Positions 33,416 to 42,553 of a stretch of 56,070 bases of DNA are shown here, one piece after another; position 1 is the stretch's first letter; each line of letters opens with the position of its first letter. The DNA comes from Sulfurimonadaceae bacterium. GTDB lineage: Bacteria; Campylobacterota; Campylobacteria; Campylobacterales; Sulfurimonadaceae. The translations under genes were made by a program, and so were the position numbers. The notes under the pieces are model-generated. The model was not told the origin of the DNA and did no database searches. It was given only the letters and a program-made list of their open reading frames with translations. The stretch is from assembly GCA_016744905.1 (NCBI GenBank), contig JADGDM010000010.1, positions 1 to 56,070 of the forward strand, given 5' to 3'.

Positions 33416-34972
33416 ATGAATAAAAATAGTTCAAAGTTTCTAATGGCTTTAAGTTTGGGTATTGCGACAGTCGTCATGCCAACTCAACTGATGGCGGCTA
33501 AAAAACCAAATATTTTAGTTATATGGGGAGATGATATTGGTCAATCAAATATCTCTGCCTATTCAAGAGGGATGATGGGTTATAAAACACCTAATATTGA
33601 CCGTATAGCTAATGAAGGAATAATGTTCACGGATTATTATGGTGAGCAGTCTTGTACAGCTGGGCGTTCAACATTTATATTAGGTCAGTCCGTACTCAGA
33701 ACGGGCTTGTCAAAAGTAGGTGTTCCCGGTGCAAAAGAAGGTCTTTCTATAAAAGATCCTACGATAGCGGTACTTTTAAAAGATCAAGGTTACGCAACAG
33801 GTCAGTTTGGTAAAAATCATTTAGGTGACCAAGATGATATGCTCCCTACCAATCATGGTTTTGATGAGTTTTTTGGTAATCTTTATCATCTTAATGCAGA
33901 AGAAGAACCTGAGAATATTGACTATCCAAAAGATCCTGAATTTCGTAAGAAGTTTGGTCCTCGAGGCGTTATCCACTCTAAACGTGATGGTAAGATAGAA
34001 GATACAGGGCCTTTGAGTAAAAAACGTATGGAGACTATAGATGATGAAACGGTAGCCGCTGCTATTGATTTTATAGAGCGTGAAACTGCTGCAAAGAAAC
34101 CATGGTTTGTATGGTGGAATGGTACGCGTATGCACTTTAGAACCCATGTGAAAAAAGAGCTTCGAGGTATCTCGGGTCAAGATGAGTATGGTGATGGTAT
34201 GGTTGAGCATGATATGCATGTTGGTAAAATCCTTGATACACTGGATAGACTTAAAATTGCAGACAATACTTTTGTATTTTACTCAACAGACAATGGTCCA
34301 CATAAAAATACTTGGCCAGATGCGGGGTCTTCTCCATTTAGATCTGAGAAAAACACAAACTGGGAAGGTGGTTGGAGAGTACCGGCATTGGTAAGATGGC
34401 CAGGTCATATTAAGCCAGACTCAGTGAGTAATGGCATCGTTCGTGGTATGGATTTTTTTCCAACCCTTTTAAGTGTTGCAGGTAAGAAAGATGCGAAAGA
34501 AGATTTACTAGATGGCTATAAATCAAAATCAATGGATAGAAAATATAAGGTTCATTTAGATGGTTACGATATGTTAGCACATTTAGAAAATCCAGATAAA
34601 GTTCCAAGTCCACGTAAAGAAGTATTTTACTTCTCTGATGATGGTGATTTGACGGCAATGCGTTATGGTCCATGGAAGATGATTTTTATGGAGCAACGCG
34701 CTACGGGGACGATGAAAGTATGGGCGAATCCGTTTACACCTCTTCGTTTACCATTGATTTTAAATTTACGTCGTGATCCATATGAGATAGCACCTATTAC
34801 TTCTAATACCTATTATGATTGGCTTTTAGATCGTGCTTATCTTCTTGCTGGAGCACAAGAATACGCAGGAAAATTTCTTGCTACGTTTAAAGAGTTTCCT
34901 CCTCGTATGAAAGCGGCAAGTTTTAATCTTGATCAAGCCATGGAAGTGATGACTAAACCAAAAAGTGACTAA
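33416..34972 (+). CDS. Exported type I arylsulfatase, copy 2
   Basis: 518 residues, closely related to the upstream gene across the whole length (shared GQFGKNHLGDQD, NHGFDEFFGNLYHLNAEEEPE cut into FDEFFGNLYHL, and GPRGVIHSK blocks) but clearly diverged, so an old duplication. Signal peptide ends near LMAAKK; catalytic Cys80 lies in CTAGRS, and STDNGPH is the second metal block. The different C-terminal halves suggest different substrates. The terminator just downstream separates it from the next operon. Confidence 0.9.
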   Translation: MNKNSSKFLMALSLGIATVVMPTQLMAAKKPNILVIWGDDIGQSNISAYSRGMMGYKTPNIDRIANEGIMFTDYYGEQSCTAGRSTFILGQSVLRTGLSKVGVPGAKEGLSIKDPTIAVLLKDQGYATGQFGKNHLGDQDDMLPTNHGFDEFFGNLYHLNAEEEPENIDYPKDPEFRKKFGPRGVIHSKRDGKIEDTGPLSKKRMETIDDETVAAAIDFIERETAAKKPWFVWWNGTRMHFRTHVKKELRGISGQDEYGDGMVEHDMHVGKILDTLDRLKIADNTFVFYSTDNGPHKNTWPDAGSSPFRSEKNTNWEGGWRVPALVRWPGHIKPDSVSNGIVRGMDFFPTLLSVAGKKDAKEDLLDGYKSKSMDRKYKVHLDGYDMLAHLENPDKVPSPRKEVFYFSDDGDLTAMRYGPWKMIFMEQRATGTMKVWANPFTPLRLPLILNLRRDPYEIAPITSNTYYDWLLDRAYLLAGAQEYAGKFLATFKEFPPRMKAASFNLDQAMEVMTKPKSD

Positions 34973-34979
34973 AATATTT

Positions 34980-35013
34980 AACTTCAAAGGCTTCTGCCTT
35001 TGAAGTTTTATTT
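34980..35013 (+). terminator. Strong terminator after the sulfatases
   Basis: AACTTCAAAGGC pairs perfectly over 12 bp with GCCTTTGAAGTT around a TTCT loop, followed by TTATTTG. It should end the two-gene sulfatase transcript before the HAD/MoxR operon, or act as a partial read-through point. Confidence 0.88.
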
Positions 35014-35063
35014 GTAAGATTTTATGTAAATATTATAGATAAAACTTCACTCAAGGAAATATC

Positions 35064-36032
35064 ATGATCCGTCTACTTCTATTAACGCTGTTGCTACTGG
35101 CAACGTCTCAAGCCAGTGAGGCTTTAGTATCTTGGAATGACACTGTCTCAAAACAGAACATTATCGAATATGTGCAAACTGTTACCAATCCTAAAGATAA
35201 AAACTTTATACCTGAGGTAGATCGTATCGCTGTTTTTGACAATGATGGAACACTTTGGAGTGAACAACCTCTCTACTTTCAACTCTATTTTGCGATGGAC
35301 AGAGTTAAATCTTTAGCCTCAGAGCACCCTGAGTGGAAAACAGAAGAACCCTTTAAATCTGTTCTTGCTAATAATATCGAAGGGGTGATGAAAAGTGGAG
35401 AGAAAGGTCTGCTTAAACTTGTTCTTGAGACGCACTCTGGTATGAGTGATGAAGCTTTCTCCTTAGTAGTAAAAGAGTGGATAAATAGTGCAAAACATCC
35501 TCGTTTTAATCGTCTCTATAAAGAGTTGGTTTATCAACCAATGTTGGAGCTTTTAGTATATATGCGCGCTAATGGGTTTAAAACTTTTATTGTCTCTGGT
35601 GGGGGTATTGATTTTATGCGTCCCTTCGCTTCGCAGATGTATGGGATTCCCTCACATCAGATTATAGGTTCATCTTTGGCCGTAAAATATGAAAATAGAA
35701 GTATCTATACCGAAGCAAAAATTCGCGCCATTGATGACAAACATACAAAACCTATCCATATTCACTACCATATTGGTAAACGTCCTGTAGCGGCATTTGG
35801 AAACTCAGATGGTGACTTTGCGATGATGCAGTACACTGAAGCCAATCAAAAGTATAAAACGCTTCAGTTATATGTGCATCATACGGATGAAAACAGAGAG
35901 TGGATGTATGATAGAAAATCACATATAGGTAAACTTGATAAGGGTTTAGATTATGCAAAAAAACATAACTGGACCGTTGTTGATATGAAAAAAGAATGGA
36001 AAATTATATATCCATTTGAGAAGGAGCGTTAA
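35064..36032 (+). CDS. Exported HAD-superfamily phosphatase
   Basis: 322 residues with a signal peptide (hydrophobic LLLLTLLLLATS, ends near SQASEA). HAD motif I is FDNDGTL with nucleophile Asp59, motif II is SGGGIDF, and motif IV is FGNSDGDFAM. It resembles phosphoserine-phosphatase-like acid phosphatases. Being exported, it would remove phosphate from an extracytoplasmic substrate. Its stop codon directly precedes the MoxR start (no gap), so it belongs to the MoxR/Bat operon. Confidence 0.87.
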   Translation: MIRLLLLTLLLLATSQASEALVSWNDTVSKQNIIEYVQTVTNPKDKNFIPEVDRIAVFDNDGTLWSEQPLYFQLYFAMDRVKSLASEHPEWKTEEPFKSVLANNIEGVMKSGEKGLLKLVLETHSGMSDEAFSLVVKEWINSAKHPRFNRLYKELVYQPMLELLVYMRANGFKTFIVSGGGIDFMRPFASQMYGIPSHQIIGSSLAVKYENRSIYTEAKIRAIDDKHTKPIHIHYHIGKRPVAAFGNSDGDFAMMQYTEANQKYKTLQLYVHHTDENREWMYDRKSHIGKLDKGLDYAKKHNWTVVDMKKEWKIIYPFEKER

Positions 36033-37004
36033 GTGACTACGCTTGATCAGATTAAAAAGTTAAAAGAAGAGATGAGTAAGTCTATTATTGGGCAAGAACA
36101 TATTGTTGAAAGACTTGTTATTGGACTTCTTAGTAATGGAAACCTGTTAGTAGAAGGACTTCCTGGTTTGGCTAAGACACGTGCGGTAAAAAGTCTTGCC
36201 CTTGGTATTGAGAGTGATTTTAGTCGAATTCAGTTTACACCTGACCTACTGCCAAGTGATGTGACGGGAAGTGAGATGCTTTATGAAGATGCAGGGAAAC
36301 ACACTTTCCGTTTTGAAGAGGGACCGCTGTTTGGAAATATCATATTGGCTGATGAAATTAACCGTGCTCCGGCAAAGGTACAGTCTGCGATGCTTGAAGC
36401 CATGGAAGAACGACAGATTACAGTCTCAGGTAAGACACATAAACTTCCTGAGCTGTTTATGGTTATGGCCACACAAAATCCTGTTGAGCAAGAAGGAACG
36501 TATCCTCTCCCCGAAGCGCAGATGGATAGATTTTTAATGCATGTTAATATCGAGTACCCCAGCGAAGAAGCTGAGATGCAGGTTTTAGAACTTGTTAGAT
36601 CCGAGGGTGGGGGACATAATGAAAAGCCGAACAATACAAAGATCCCACAGTCGGTAATCTTTGAGGCCAGAGAAGAAATTGCCAAGGTTAAAAGTTCACC
36701 GGAGATTGATCGTTATATTATTGATCTGGTTTTTGCTACCCGTTTTCCAGCGCGCTACAGTGATGAGCTTGCCTCATTTATTGATATTGGTGCCTCGCCT
36801 CGTGCTTCTATCGCCTTAGACAAATGTGCGCGTACCGTTGCTTGGCTGAATGCACGTGACTTTGTAACGCCTGAAGATGTGAGAAATGTACTCCATGATA
36901 TTTTACGACATCGACTGACGCTCTCTTATGAGGCGATGGCAAAAAGTAAAAGTGCGGATGATATTATCTCTATGATTGTGGATAATGTAGCTATAAGCGC
37001 GTAG
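36033..37004 (+). CDS. MoxR-family AAA+ ATPase
   Basis: 323 residues. The ATPase core has GLPGLAKTR in place of the classic Walker A with a Lys-Thr pair, Walker B ILADEINRA, sensor VMATQNPVE and an arginine finger region EAQMDRF. MoxR ATPases act with VWA-domain proteins as chaperones for metal insertion or protein activation. GTG 36033 is chosen because AAGGAG lies 8 bases upstream and it is immediately after the HAD stop. It is followed 2 bp later by the DUF58 gene. Confidence 0.93.
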   Translation: MTTLDQIKKLKEEMSKSIIGQEHIVERLVIGLLSNGNLLVEGLPGLAKTRAVKSLALGIESDFSRIQFTPDLLPSDVTGSEMLYEDAGKHTFRFEEGPLFGNIILADEINRAPAKVQSAMLEAMEERQITVSGKTHKLPELFMVMATQNPVEQEGTYPLPEAQMDRFLMHVNIEYPSEEAEMQVLELVRSEGGGHNEKPNNTKIPQSVIFEAREEIAKVKSSPEIDRYIIDLVFATRFPARYSDELASFIDIGASPRASIALDKCARTVAWLNARDFVTPEDVRNVLHDILRHRLTLSYEAMAKSKSADDIISMIVDNVAISA

Positions 37005-37006
37005 TC

Positions 37007-37930
37007 ATGCACTCTGCTGTAAGTATCTCACTGAATGAACTGATGGAGGTTGGCTTAAAGTCAAAACATATCAGTTTCTTACCAAATCAAAAAACTAAGT
37101 CCATTTTATCTGGTCGTCATAGTTCAAAATTACGTGGTCGTGGTATGGACTTCTTGGAACTCAAAAACTATGTGCAAGGCGATAACGTACGCAATATCGA
37201 CTGGAAAGCATCGATGCGTTCGCAAAAAACGTATGTACGTGTTTTTAGCGAGGAAAAAGACCGAAGTGTGTATATCGTTCTCTCACAACAGTCCAATATG
37301 TTTTTTGGTTCACGTGGCAGTTTTAAGTCGGTTCAGGCTGCGAAACTGGCTTCTGTTGCCTTACATGCAGTTATGAAGAATGGTGATAGAGTAGGTGCGG
37401 TACTTTATGATGATGAAGAGATTTTACAGTTTAAGGCGGCGAAAGGTAAAAAGAGTGCGATGCATTTTTTACAAGAGTTGAGCCGACTTAATAGTAATCT
37501 CACACAACGCAGTCAAAAACCTAATTCTAAGATGTTAAATAGGGCCATGGATTTTTTGATGACACAGGTTAAGCATGATGACCTTATTATATTGATTGGG
37601 GATGGAAGTGGTTTGGATGATGATTCACGCCACAAAATTACACTGCTTTCACAGCACAATGATATTATAGGGGCGATTGTTTATGATGATATGGAACGAA
37701 AACTTCCTGATGAGGGGAGCCTACTGTTTCAAAATTTCAATGAATTTATTAATGTCAACAGCAGTGATAAAAGTTTTCAAGATAACTACAGCGCGCTGAG
37801 TGTTGAGAAAGTTAATAAATACAAAAATCTCTCTTTACTGCATAAAATCCCTCTTTTAGAGATCAATACGAATGAAGATGTTATCCTTCAATTACAGCGC
37901 CAACTTGGAACATTAAGAGCTACTCGATGA
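37007..37930 (+). CDS. DUF58-family protein with a degenerate VWA site
   Basis: 307 residues. The GRGMDFLELKNYVQGD block and NIDWKAS match DUF58 proteins, which pair with MoxR. In most relatives a D-x-S-x-S metal site follows; here the position reads LSQQSNM, so the metal site is lost. The role is likely scaffold-like. It starts 2 bp after moxR and shares a 4-bp ATGA overlap with the DUF4381 gene. Confidence 0.88.
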   Translation: MHSAVSISLNELMEVGLKSKHISFLPNQKTKSILSGRHSSKLRGRGMDFLELKNYVQGDNVRNIDWKASMRSQKTYVRVFSEEKDRSVYIVLSQQSNMFFGSRGSFKSVQAAKLASVALHAVMKNGDRVGAVLYDDEEILQFKAAKGKKSAMHFLQELSRLNSNLTQRSQKPNSKMLNRAMDFLMTQVKHDDLIILIGDGSGLDDDSRHKITLLSQHNDIIGAIVYDDMERKLPDEGSLLFQNFNEFINVNSSDKSFQDNYSALSVEKVNKYKNLSLLHKIPLLEINTNEDVILQLQRQLGTLRATR

Positions 37931-38370
37931 AAAGCCATGGTTCTCTAGACAATCTGAGAGATATTTATATCCCCCCTGAGCTGGGCTTCTTTCCATTAAG
38001 TGAGGGCTATTTCGCACTGCTAATTTTTACGACAAGTATATTACTTACGTTGATCTATTTATCGGTGGCAAGATATAAGGCAAATCGTTATAAACGGGAG
38101 GCACTTAAAGAGTTGAAAACACTCAATGAGGTTAGTGGCATATTTTTTTTGATAAAACGGGTTATGTTAACATCTCATCCTAGAGAAGTAGTCGCATCTC
38201 TAAGTGGCAGTGCTTTGGTTGATGTGATGCAGATACTAAAACATTCAGAGTTGCTTTTAAAGGCCAATAGCTCTATTTATAACCCCTCTTTAGAACTTGA
38301 TGGTGATGAGCAGATACAATTTAAAAAAATCATTAAGCTGTGGATCAAAAGACAAAAGGGCTTAGAGTGA
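37927..38370 (+). CDS. DUF4381 membrane protein of the MoxR/VWA operon
   Basis: 147 residues with the family plan: DIYIPPE-type opening (LRDIYIPPELGFFPL), one transmembrane helix (about 32-52) and a helical basic cytoplasmic part. DUF4381 genes sit between DUF58 and VWA genes in many gamma- and epsilonproteobacteria. Probably an inner-membrane partner for the Bat complex. Start is fixed by a 4-bp overlap with the DUF58 gene; end overlaps the BatA start by 4 bp. Confidence 0.82.
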   Translation: MKSHGSLDNLRDIYIPPELGFFPLSEGYFALLIFTTSILLTLIYLSVARYKANRYKREALKELKTLNEVSGIFFLIKRVMLTSHPREVVASLSGSALVDVMQILKHSELLLKANSSIYNPSLELDGDEQIQFKKIIKLWIKRQKGLE

Positions 38371-39350
38371 TAGAATTTACTTATCCCTTAGCTTTTTGGT
38401 TACTGATCTTACCTTTTGTGATGGTACTCTTACCTCTGCGTTACGCCACTAAAAAAAGGGCGCTTCATTTTTCCAGTTTTTCACTGCTTAAAGAGGCAAG
38501 TGTTGATGTACATGTAGATAAGCCCATTCTGAAAGCATCGTGGATTCAACGATTAATGATGTTTTTAGTGTATGCTTTACTAGTATCAGCTATAACAAAG
38601 CCGGTACTGATTGGTGAGCCTGTTGTAAAAGAAGAGTCACTTCGAGAAGTACTCATCTGTGTGGATCTTTCACAGTCGATGGAAGCGGTGGATTTTAGAC
38701 TGAACAATGGAAAATGGGTGAACCGTCTTAAGGCACAAAAAAGTATCTTAAATGACTTTTTTGACACTTTAAAACATGAAAATATAGGATTGATTTTTTA
38801 TGGCAGTGCTGCCTTTGTTCAAAGTCCATTTAGTAGTGATACCAATGCCACTAAACTGCTCTTAAATGAAGCCCAAATCGGGATGGCTGGACCCAAAACG
38901 GTGATAGGTGACGCCATTGGTTTAGGTATAAAGCTTTTTGATGAGGCAAAGGTCAAAGAGCGTTTGATGATTTTGATGAGTGATGGAACAGACTCAGGTT
39001 CTAAAGTACCTCCCCTTAAAGCAGCCGAGTTGGCCAAGAAAAAAGGCATCAAAATAGAAACTATTGCCGTGGGTAATCCGCATGCTAAAGGTGAAGAGAA
39101 GGTAGATGTCAAAACTTTGCGTGACATTGCGCGTGTGAGTAATGGAAATTTCTATTTTGCCTCTGATACTAAAAGTCTGGAAAATATTTATCAAACTATT
39201 GACAAATTACATCCTCGAAAAGTGAAACGTCACACTTATCGACCGACTACGGAGCTGTTTACCTATCTACTAGTGGCCTCTATAGCTGTACTATTTTTAT
39301 ATATACTGTGGCTCTTTCTATATTGGTTGATTAGGAGACGTAATGTTTAA
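38367..39350 (+). CDS. BatA-like VWA-domain membrane protein
   Basis: 327 residues. GTG 38367 gives an N-terminus of MIEFTYPLAFWLL, the usual BatA opening, so it is preferred over a longer frame from 38340. N-terminal transmembrane helices, a VWA domain with an intact metal site (CVDLSQSM, that is D-x-S-x-S), GDAIGLG, MSDGTDSGS, then a C-terminal transmembrane helix. In this operon it is the only VWA-type protein with a full metal site and may contact the substrate or MoxR. Confidence 0.88.
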   Translation: MIEFTYPLAFWLLILPFVMVLLPLRYATKKRALHFSSFSLLKEASVDVHVDKPILKASWIQRLMMFLVYALLVSAITKPVLIGEPVVKEESLREVLICVDLSQSMEAVDFRLNNGKWVNRLKAQKSILNDFFDTLKHENIGLIFYGSAAFVQSPFSSDTNATKLLLNEAQIGMAGPKTVIGDAIGLGIKLFDEAKVKERLMILMSDGTDSGSKVPPLKAAELAKKKGIKIETIAVGNPHAKGEEKVDVKTLRDIARVSNGNFYFASDTKSLENIYQTIDKLHPRKVKRHTYRPTTELFTYLLVASIAVLFLYILWLFLYWLIRRRNV

Positions 39351-40239
39351 TAATTTACATCTCTTAAACGCAGAATTTTTATATCTACTTATCCCCACTT
39401 GGGTAATAGTATTTTGGTTGATTTTTATTCAAGATAATGCGAAAGTCTGGAAAAAACATATAGATGCCAATTTTTTGCCATATTTATTGGATCGTTCGAG
39501 CAAGACAATTTTTAAAACGCCTTTTTACCTTGGAATTGTTATGAGTTTTATGGTGGTAGCTCTTGCCTCTCCTGCGTGGAAAATAAAGGCTCAAAATGGC
39601 TCTAATGAAATTAGCGAAGTAGTTTGGGTCTTAAATGTCTCTCACCGTATGCAAAGTCGTGACTTGATGCCGACAAGAATCAAGCGCGCTATCTTTAAAA
39701 TAGATGACTTCCTTACTCAACGGATTGATATTCGCTCGGGATTGGTTGCTTATTATGGTTCGGCTCACCTTGTGATGCCATTGAGCAAAGATAAAAATAT
39801 TATCAATGCTTTTGCTTCATCTTTGAGTCCAGAGATAATGCCACTTCGAGGAGAGGCGCTGTATGAGGCAATAAAATTGGCTAGTAGGCAGTTTATAGCA
39901 GTTGATGGAACGATAGTGGTTTTGAGCGATACTTTGAGTGCCTCTGAAATGAAGAAAATCAATGAAGACAAAGCACTAGAAAAGTATAAAATAATTTTCT
40001 ATAATATTACTTCATCTGCGTTAAAAAACGAGAGTATGAGAGATGCCTTAGAGATCAGTTTTGATGATAGTGATATAGTGCGCTTGAGTGATGAAATAGA
40101 TCATCAGTTTGATAGTTATCAGACAAAGAAGAAGGGAGAATATGAAAATGGGGGCTTCTATCTGCTGCCTCTTATCCTCTTTTTAATGTTGTTTTGGTTT
40201 AGACGAGGCTTTATTGGTGAGCTTTGGAGGATAGAGTAA
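39343..40239 (+). CDS. BatB-like VWA-domain membrane protein with degenerate metal site
   Basis: 298 residues with N-terminal helices, a VWA domain and a final transmembrane helix. Where BatA has D-x-S-x-S this protein has LNVSHRM, with Asp replaced by Asn and the last Ser by Arg, so metal binding is probably lost. It overlaps batA by 8 bp and batC by 1 bp. It may act as the structural partner of BatA, an arrangement common in BatA/BatB pairs. Confidence 0.82.
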   Translation: MFNNLHLLNAEFLYLLIPTWVIVFWLIFIQDNAKVWKKHIDANFLPYLLDRSSKTIFKTPFYLGIVMSFMVVALASPAWKIKAQNGSNEISEVVWVLNVSHRMQSRDLMPTRIKRAIFKIDDFLTQRIDIRSGLVAYYGSAHLVMPLSKDKNIINAFASSLSPEIMPLRGEALYEAIKLASRQFIAVDGTIVVLSDTLSASEMKKINEDKALEKYKIIFYNITSSALKNESMRDALEISFDDSDIVRLSDEIDHQFDSYQTKKKGEYENGGFYLLPLILFLMLFWFRRGFIGELWRIE

Positions 40240-40862
40240 TGCGAAGATTTTTTATCCTTTTACCTTTTTTAACAGCCTTGATTATTGGACTATGGTATGC
40301 CTTTATATTTGATAAAGAGCCTAAACGATTATGGATCAGTGCAGACGCAGAGGCGCAGAGTCTTCAAAAAGCAGGTAAGCTTGAAAAGGCGTTATCAACT
40401 TATGAAAATAAGCTCTCTATTGCTTCGATATATTTTCAAAAAGGTGACTTTAAAAAAGCATTGGACATTTATGAACTTATCAGTTCAAAAGAGGCTTTTT
40501 ACAACCGTGGAAATACCCTTGTGATGTTGGGAAAATACAATGATGCCATAGAAAACTATCAACTGGCACTACAAGCCGATGGGAATTATCGGGAAGCAAA
40601 AGAGAATATGGCTATTGCCTTAGCGCGCCAAGCTGAGCTTGATAAGTTTAAAGGCTCTGGAAAAGGAACGGGTGGAAAACTTGCCGCTGATAAAATTGTT
40701 TATGACAATAAAAGTAAACAAGGTGAGACTATTCAAGAACACGGAAAGAAAAAAGAGGGCTCTAATGAGCAGTGGTTAGACAGACTTGAGACTTCACCAC
40801 AAGGTTTTTTAAAAGCAAAATTCTCTTATCAATATTCTCAGCAAAAGAGGGGACAAAAATGA
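40239..40862 (+). CDS. BatC-like TPR protein
   Basis: 207 residues. ATG 40239 is used because GGAGG lies 8 bases upstream; the ORF could extend to 40224. An N-terminal transmembrane helix (LLPFLTALIIGLWYAFIF) leads to TPR-like repeats (FKKALDIYELI, NRGNTLVMLGKYNDAIENY, REAKENMAIALARQA) and a Gly/Lys-rich tail. BatC proteins dock other components of the Bat complex. It overlaps batB by 1 bp and batD by 4 bp. Confidence 0.85.
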   Translation: MRRFFILLPFLTALIIGLWYAFIFDKEPKRLWISADAEAQSLQKAGKLEKALSTYENKLSIASIYFQKGDFKKALDIYELISSKEAFYNRGNTLVMLGKYNDAIENYQLALQADGNYREAKENMAIALARQAELDKFKGSGKGTGGKLAADKIVYDNKSKQGETIQEHGKKKEGSNEQWLDRLETSPQGFLKAKFSYQYSQQKRGQK

Positions 40863-42094
40863 TTCGATTTTTCTTTTTAATGTGGATCCCTCTGTCCCTT
40901 TTTGCCATCGAGGGGAAAGTCAAACTAGAGATCAAGCCAAATCAAGAATTTTTTGTTTCTAAAAAAATCATCGTCACACTCAAGGTGATGTCTACTGGTT
41001 TCAAGATGGATAATTTAAATGTGAACTTTGGAAAAAATAGAAAATTTATTATCATTGCTCCAAATAGTGCGGCTTATACAGTTTCAGAAGATGATTTTAA
41101 TGTCGTGGTTTATGAGTATGAGCTTTATCCACTAGAAAAAGGACAAATCTTATTACAACCATGGAAGGTTAGTTTTAGTAGCTCTTTGGGATATGGAATG
41201 CCAAAAGAAAATTTTGTCTGTACTAGTACTCAAAAACAGCTTACCATTGCTTCCATCAAAGGATATGATTTTCTTTTAGCAACCCCAAGATTGACTGCAA
41301 CAACGAGCTTTATCGCTAAAAGTAATACACTGAATGTGGGAGATGCCATTACGCGTAAAATTGTTTTAAAAGCTTATGACGTACCAGATATTTTAATTCC
41401 CCATGTTGAAACACTGAAGATAAAAGGGATTAAAAACTATCCTGAAGAAGCACAGCTTTCTCAAACTCAAGAGGAGAAGCATCTGGTTTCAACGCGGATA
41501 GAAGAAGATGTTTTTGTCCTAAATAAAGAGGGAAATTACTCCATACCAAGTACACTTTTTTATTGGTACAACACCGATTTAAAGAGGGTTGAAAAAGAGT
41601 ATACAAAGAAATTTTCTTTTGAAGTTAAGGCCTTACCTAAGCCTGATGTTATTGTGATAGAAAAAGGAATGAATAAAAAAGAACTTTTGTTTTATACTTT
41701 GTTTATAGTGGGTGCACTCCTCAGCCTTTTTCTGCTGTATCGTCTTACTCAAGTAGTTAAGCGTAAAAAAAAGCATAAACTTTTCCTTTATAATGACACT
41801 CTTTTAGGACGTTTAGATTTACTTATCAACGCTTGCGATCAACAAGATGTTGTCGCCGTGTATAACGCTTTTTATAGATGGGGAGAATGCTTAGGTTTAA
41901 AGCAGGTTAATCTCACAATAATTGCGCAACACTATCCTTTACTTAAAGAGGATCTAAATAGCTTAAACTTGGCCTTAAATGGTGCTGCATTTGATTTTTT
42001 TCAAACCCAGAAAAACCTGAGAATAATTAAAAAGCAGTTGCAGATAAAAGAAGTTACAATGGCGTTAACAGAGAATATAAACCCCGTGGTTTGA
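40859..42094 (+). CDS. BatD-like oxygen-tolerance protein
   Basis: 411 residues: signal peptide (LMWIPLSLFAIEG), beta-rich extracytoplasmic domains with the opening KLEIKPNQEFFVSKKI, a transmembrane helix at about 279-300, and a cytoplasmic helical tail. It matches BatD by position and layout although sequence similarity across BatD proteins is low. It is the last gene of the MoxR/Bat transcript; a TATAAT box follows before the DUF202 gene. Confidence 0.8.
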   Translation: MIRFFFLMWIPLSLFAIEGKVKLEIKPNQEFFVSKKIIVTLKVMSTGFKMDNLNVNFGKNRKFIIIAPNSAAYTVSEDDFNVVVYEYELYPLEKGQILLQPWKVSFSSSLGYGMPKENFVCTSTQKQLTIASIKGYDFLLATPRLTATTSFIAKSNTLNVGDAITRKIVLKAYDVPDILIPHVETLKIKGIKNYPEEAQLSQTQEEKHLVSTRIEEDVFVLNKEGNYSIPSTLFYWYNTDLKRVEKEYTKKFSFEVKALPKPDVIVIEKGMNKKELLFYTLFIVGALLSLFLLYRLTQVVKRKKKHKLFLYNDTLLGRLDLLINACDQQDVVAVYNAFYRWGECLGLKQVNLTIIAQHYPLLKEDLNSLNLALNGAAFDFFQTQKNLRIIKKQLQIKEVTMALTENINPVV

Positions 42095-42105
42095 TAAGTA
42101 ACTGC

Positions 42106-42111
42106 TATAAT
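42106..42111 (+). promoter_or_regulatory. -10 box upstream of the DUF202 gene
   Basis: TATAAT, 25 bases before the AAGGGAATAG ribosome site and the ATG at 42137. It could restart transcription for the DUF202-octahaem-Let genes within the larger cluster. Confidence 0.5.
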
Positions 42112-42153
42112 GTCAAGAATTTTTACTAAGGGAATAGATGTCTAATCTTAAAT

Positions 42154-42537
42154 ATGATTAAAAATTATTCGGATCATGCGGCTAATGAAAGAACCTACCT
42201 TTCATGGGTACGTACCTCTATCGGAATTATGGCCTTTGGATTTCTAATTGAAAAATTTGAAATATACATAGCGTATGTGGGTAGGGCTATAGAAGATGAA
42301 AAACATTTTCAACCCTCTTTATCAGCCGAACTGGTTGGACTTGGGCTTTTTATGGTGGGCATATTAATGATGATTATGGCTACGGTGAGGTTCTTTATGC
42401 ATAAAAAAGCCATTGAGTCAGATGAAATGCTTCGATACAGCGTGAAAAAAAGTAATATTCTCCTTTCTGCTTTAGTTGTATTAATCGCACTATTTCTATT
42501 TTTCTATATGGGAAATCAGGTTTTTGGGCTTCATTAA
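42154..42537 (+). CDS. DUF202 (YidH-like) membrane protein, start region doubtful
   Basis: 127 residues with three transmembrane helices and the DUF202 motif [13 protein letters not shown]. The ribosome site (AAGGGAATAG) belongs to an ATG at 42137, which is out of frame and meets TAA after seven codons; the stop overlaps ATG 42154. Deleting one T near 42160 would give a natural start [19 protein letters not shown]. So either a short leader couples to the real start, or there is a frameshift or sequence error. The 3' end overlaps the cytochrome frame but the chosen start there lies downstream. Confidence 0.75.
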   Translation: MIKNYSDHAANERTYLSWVRTSIGIMAFGFLIEKFEIYIAYVGRAIEDEKHFQPSLSAELVGLGLFMVGILMMIMATVRFFMHKKAIESDEMLRYSVKKSNILLSALVVLIALFLFFYMGNQVFGLH

Positions 42538-42553
42538 AAATAAAGTGCGTACT

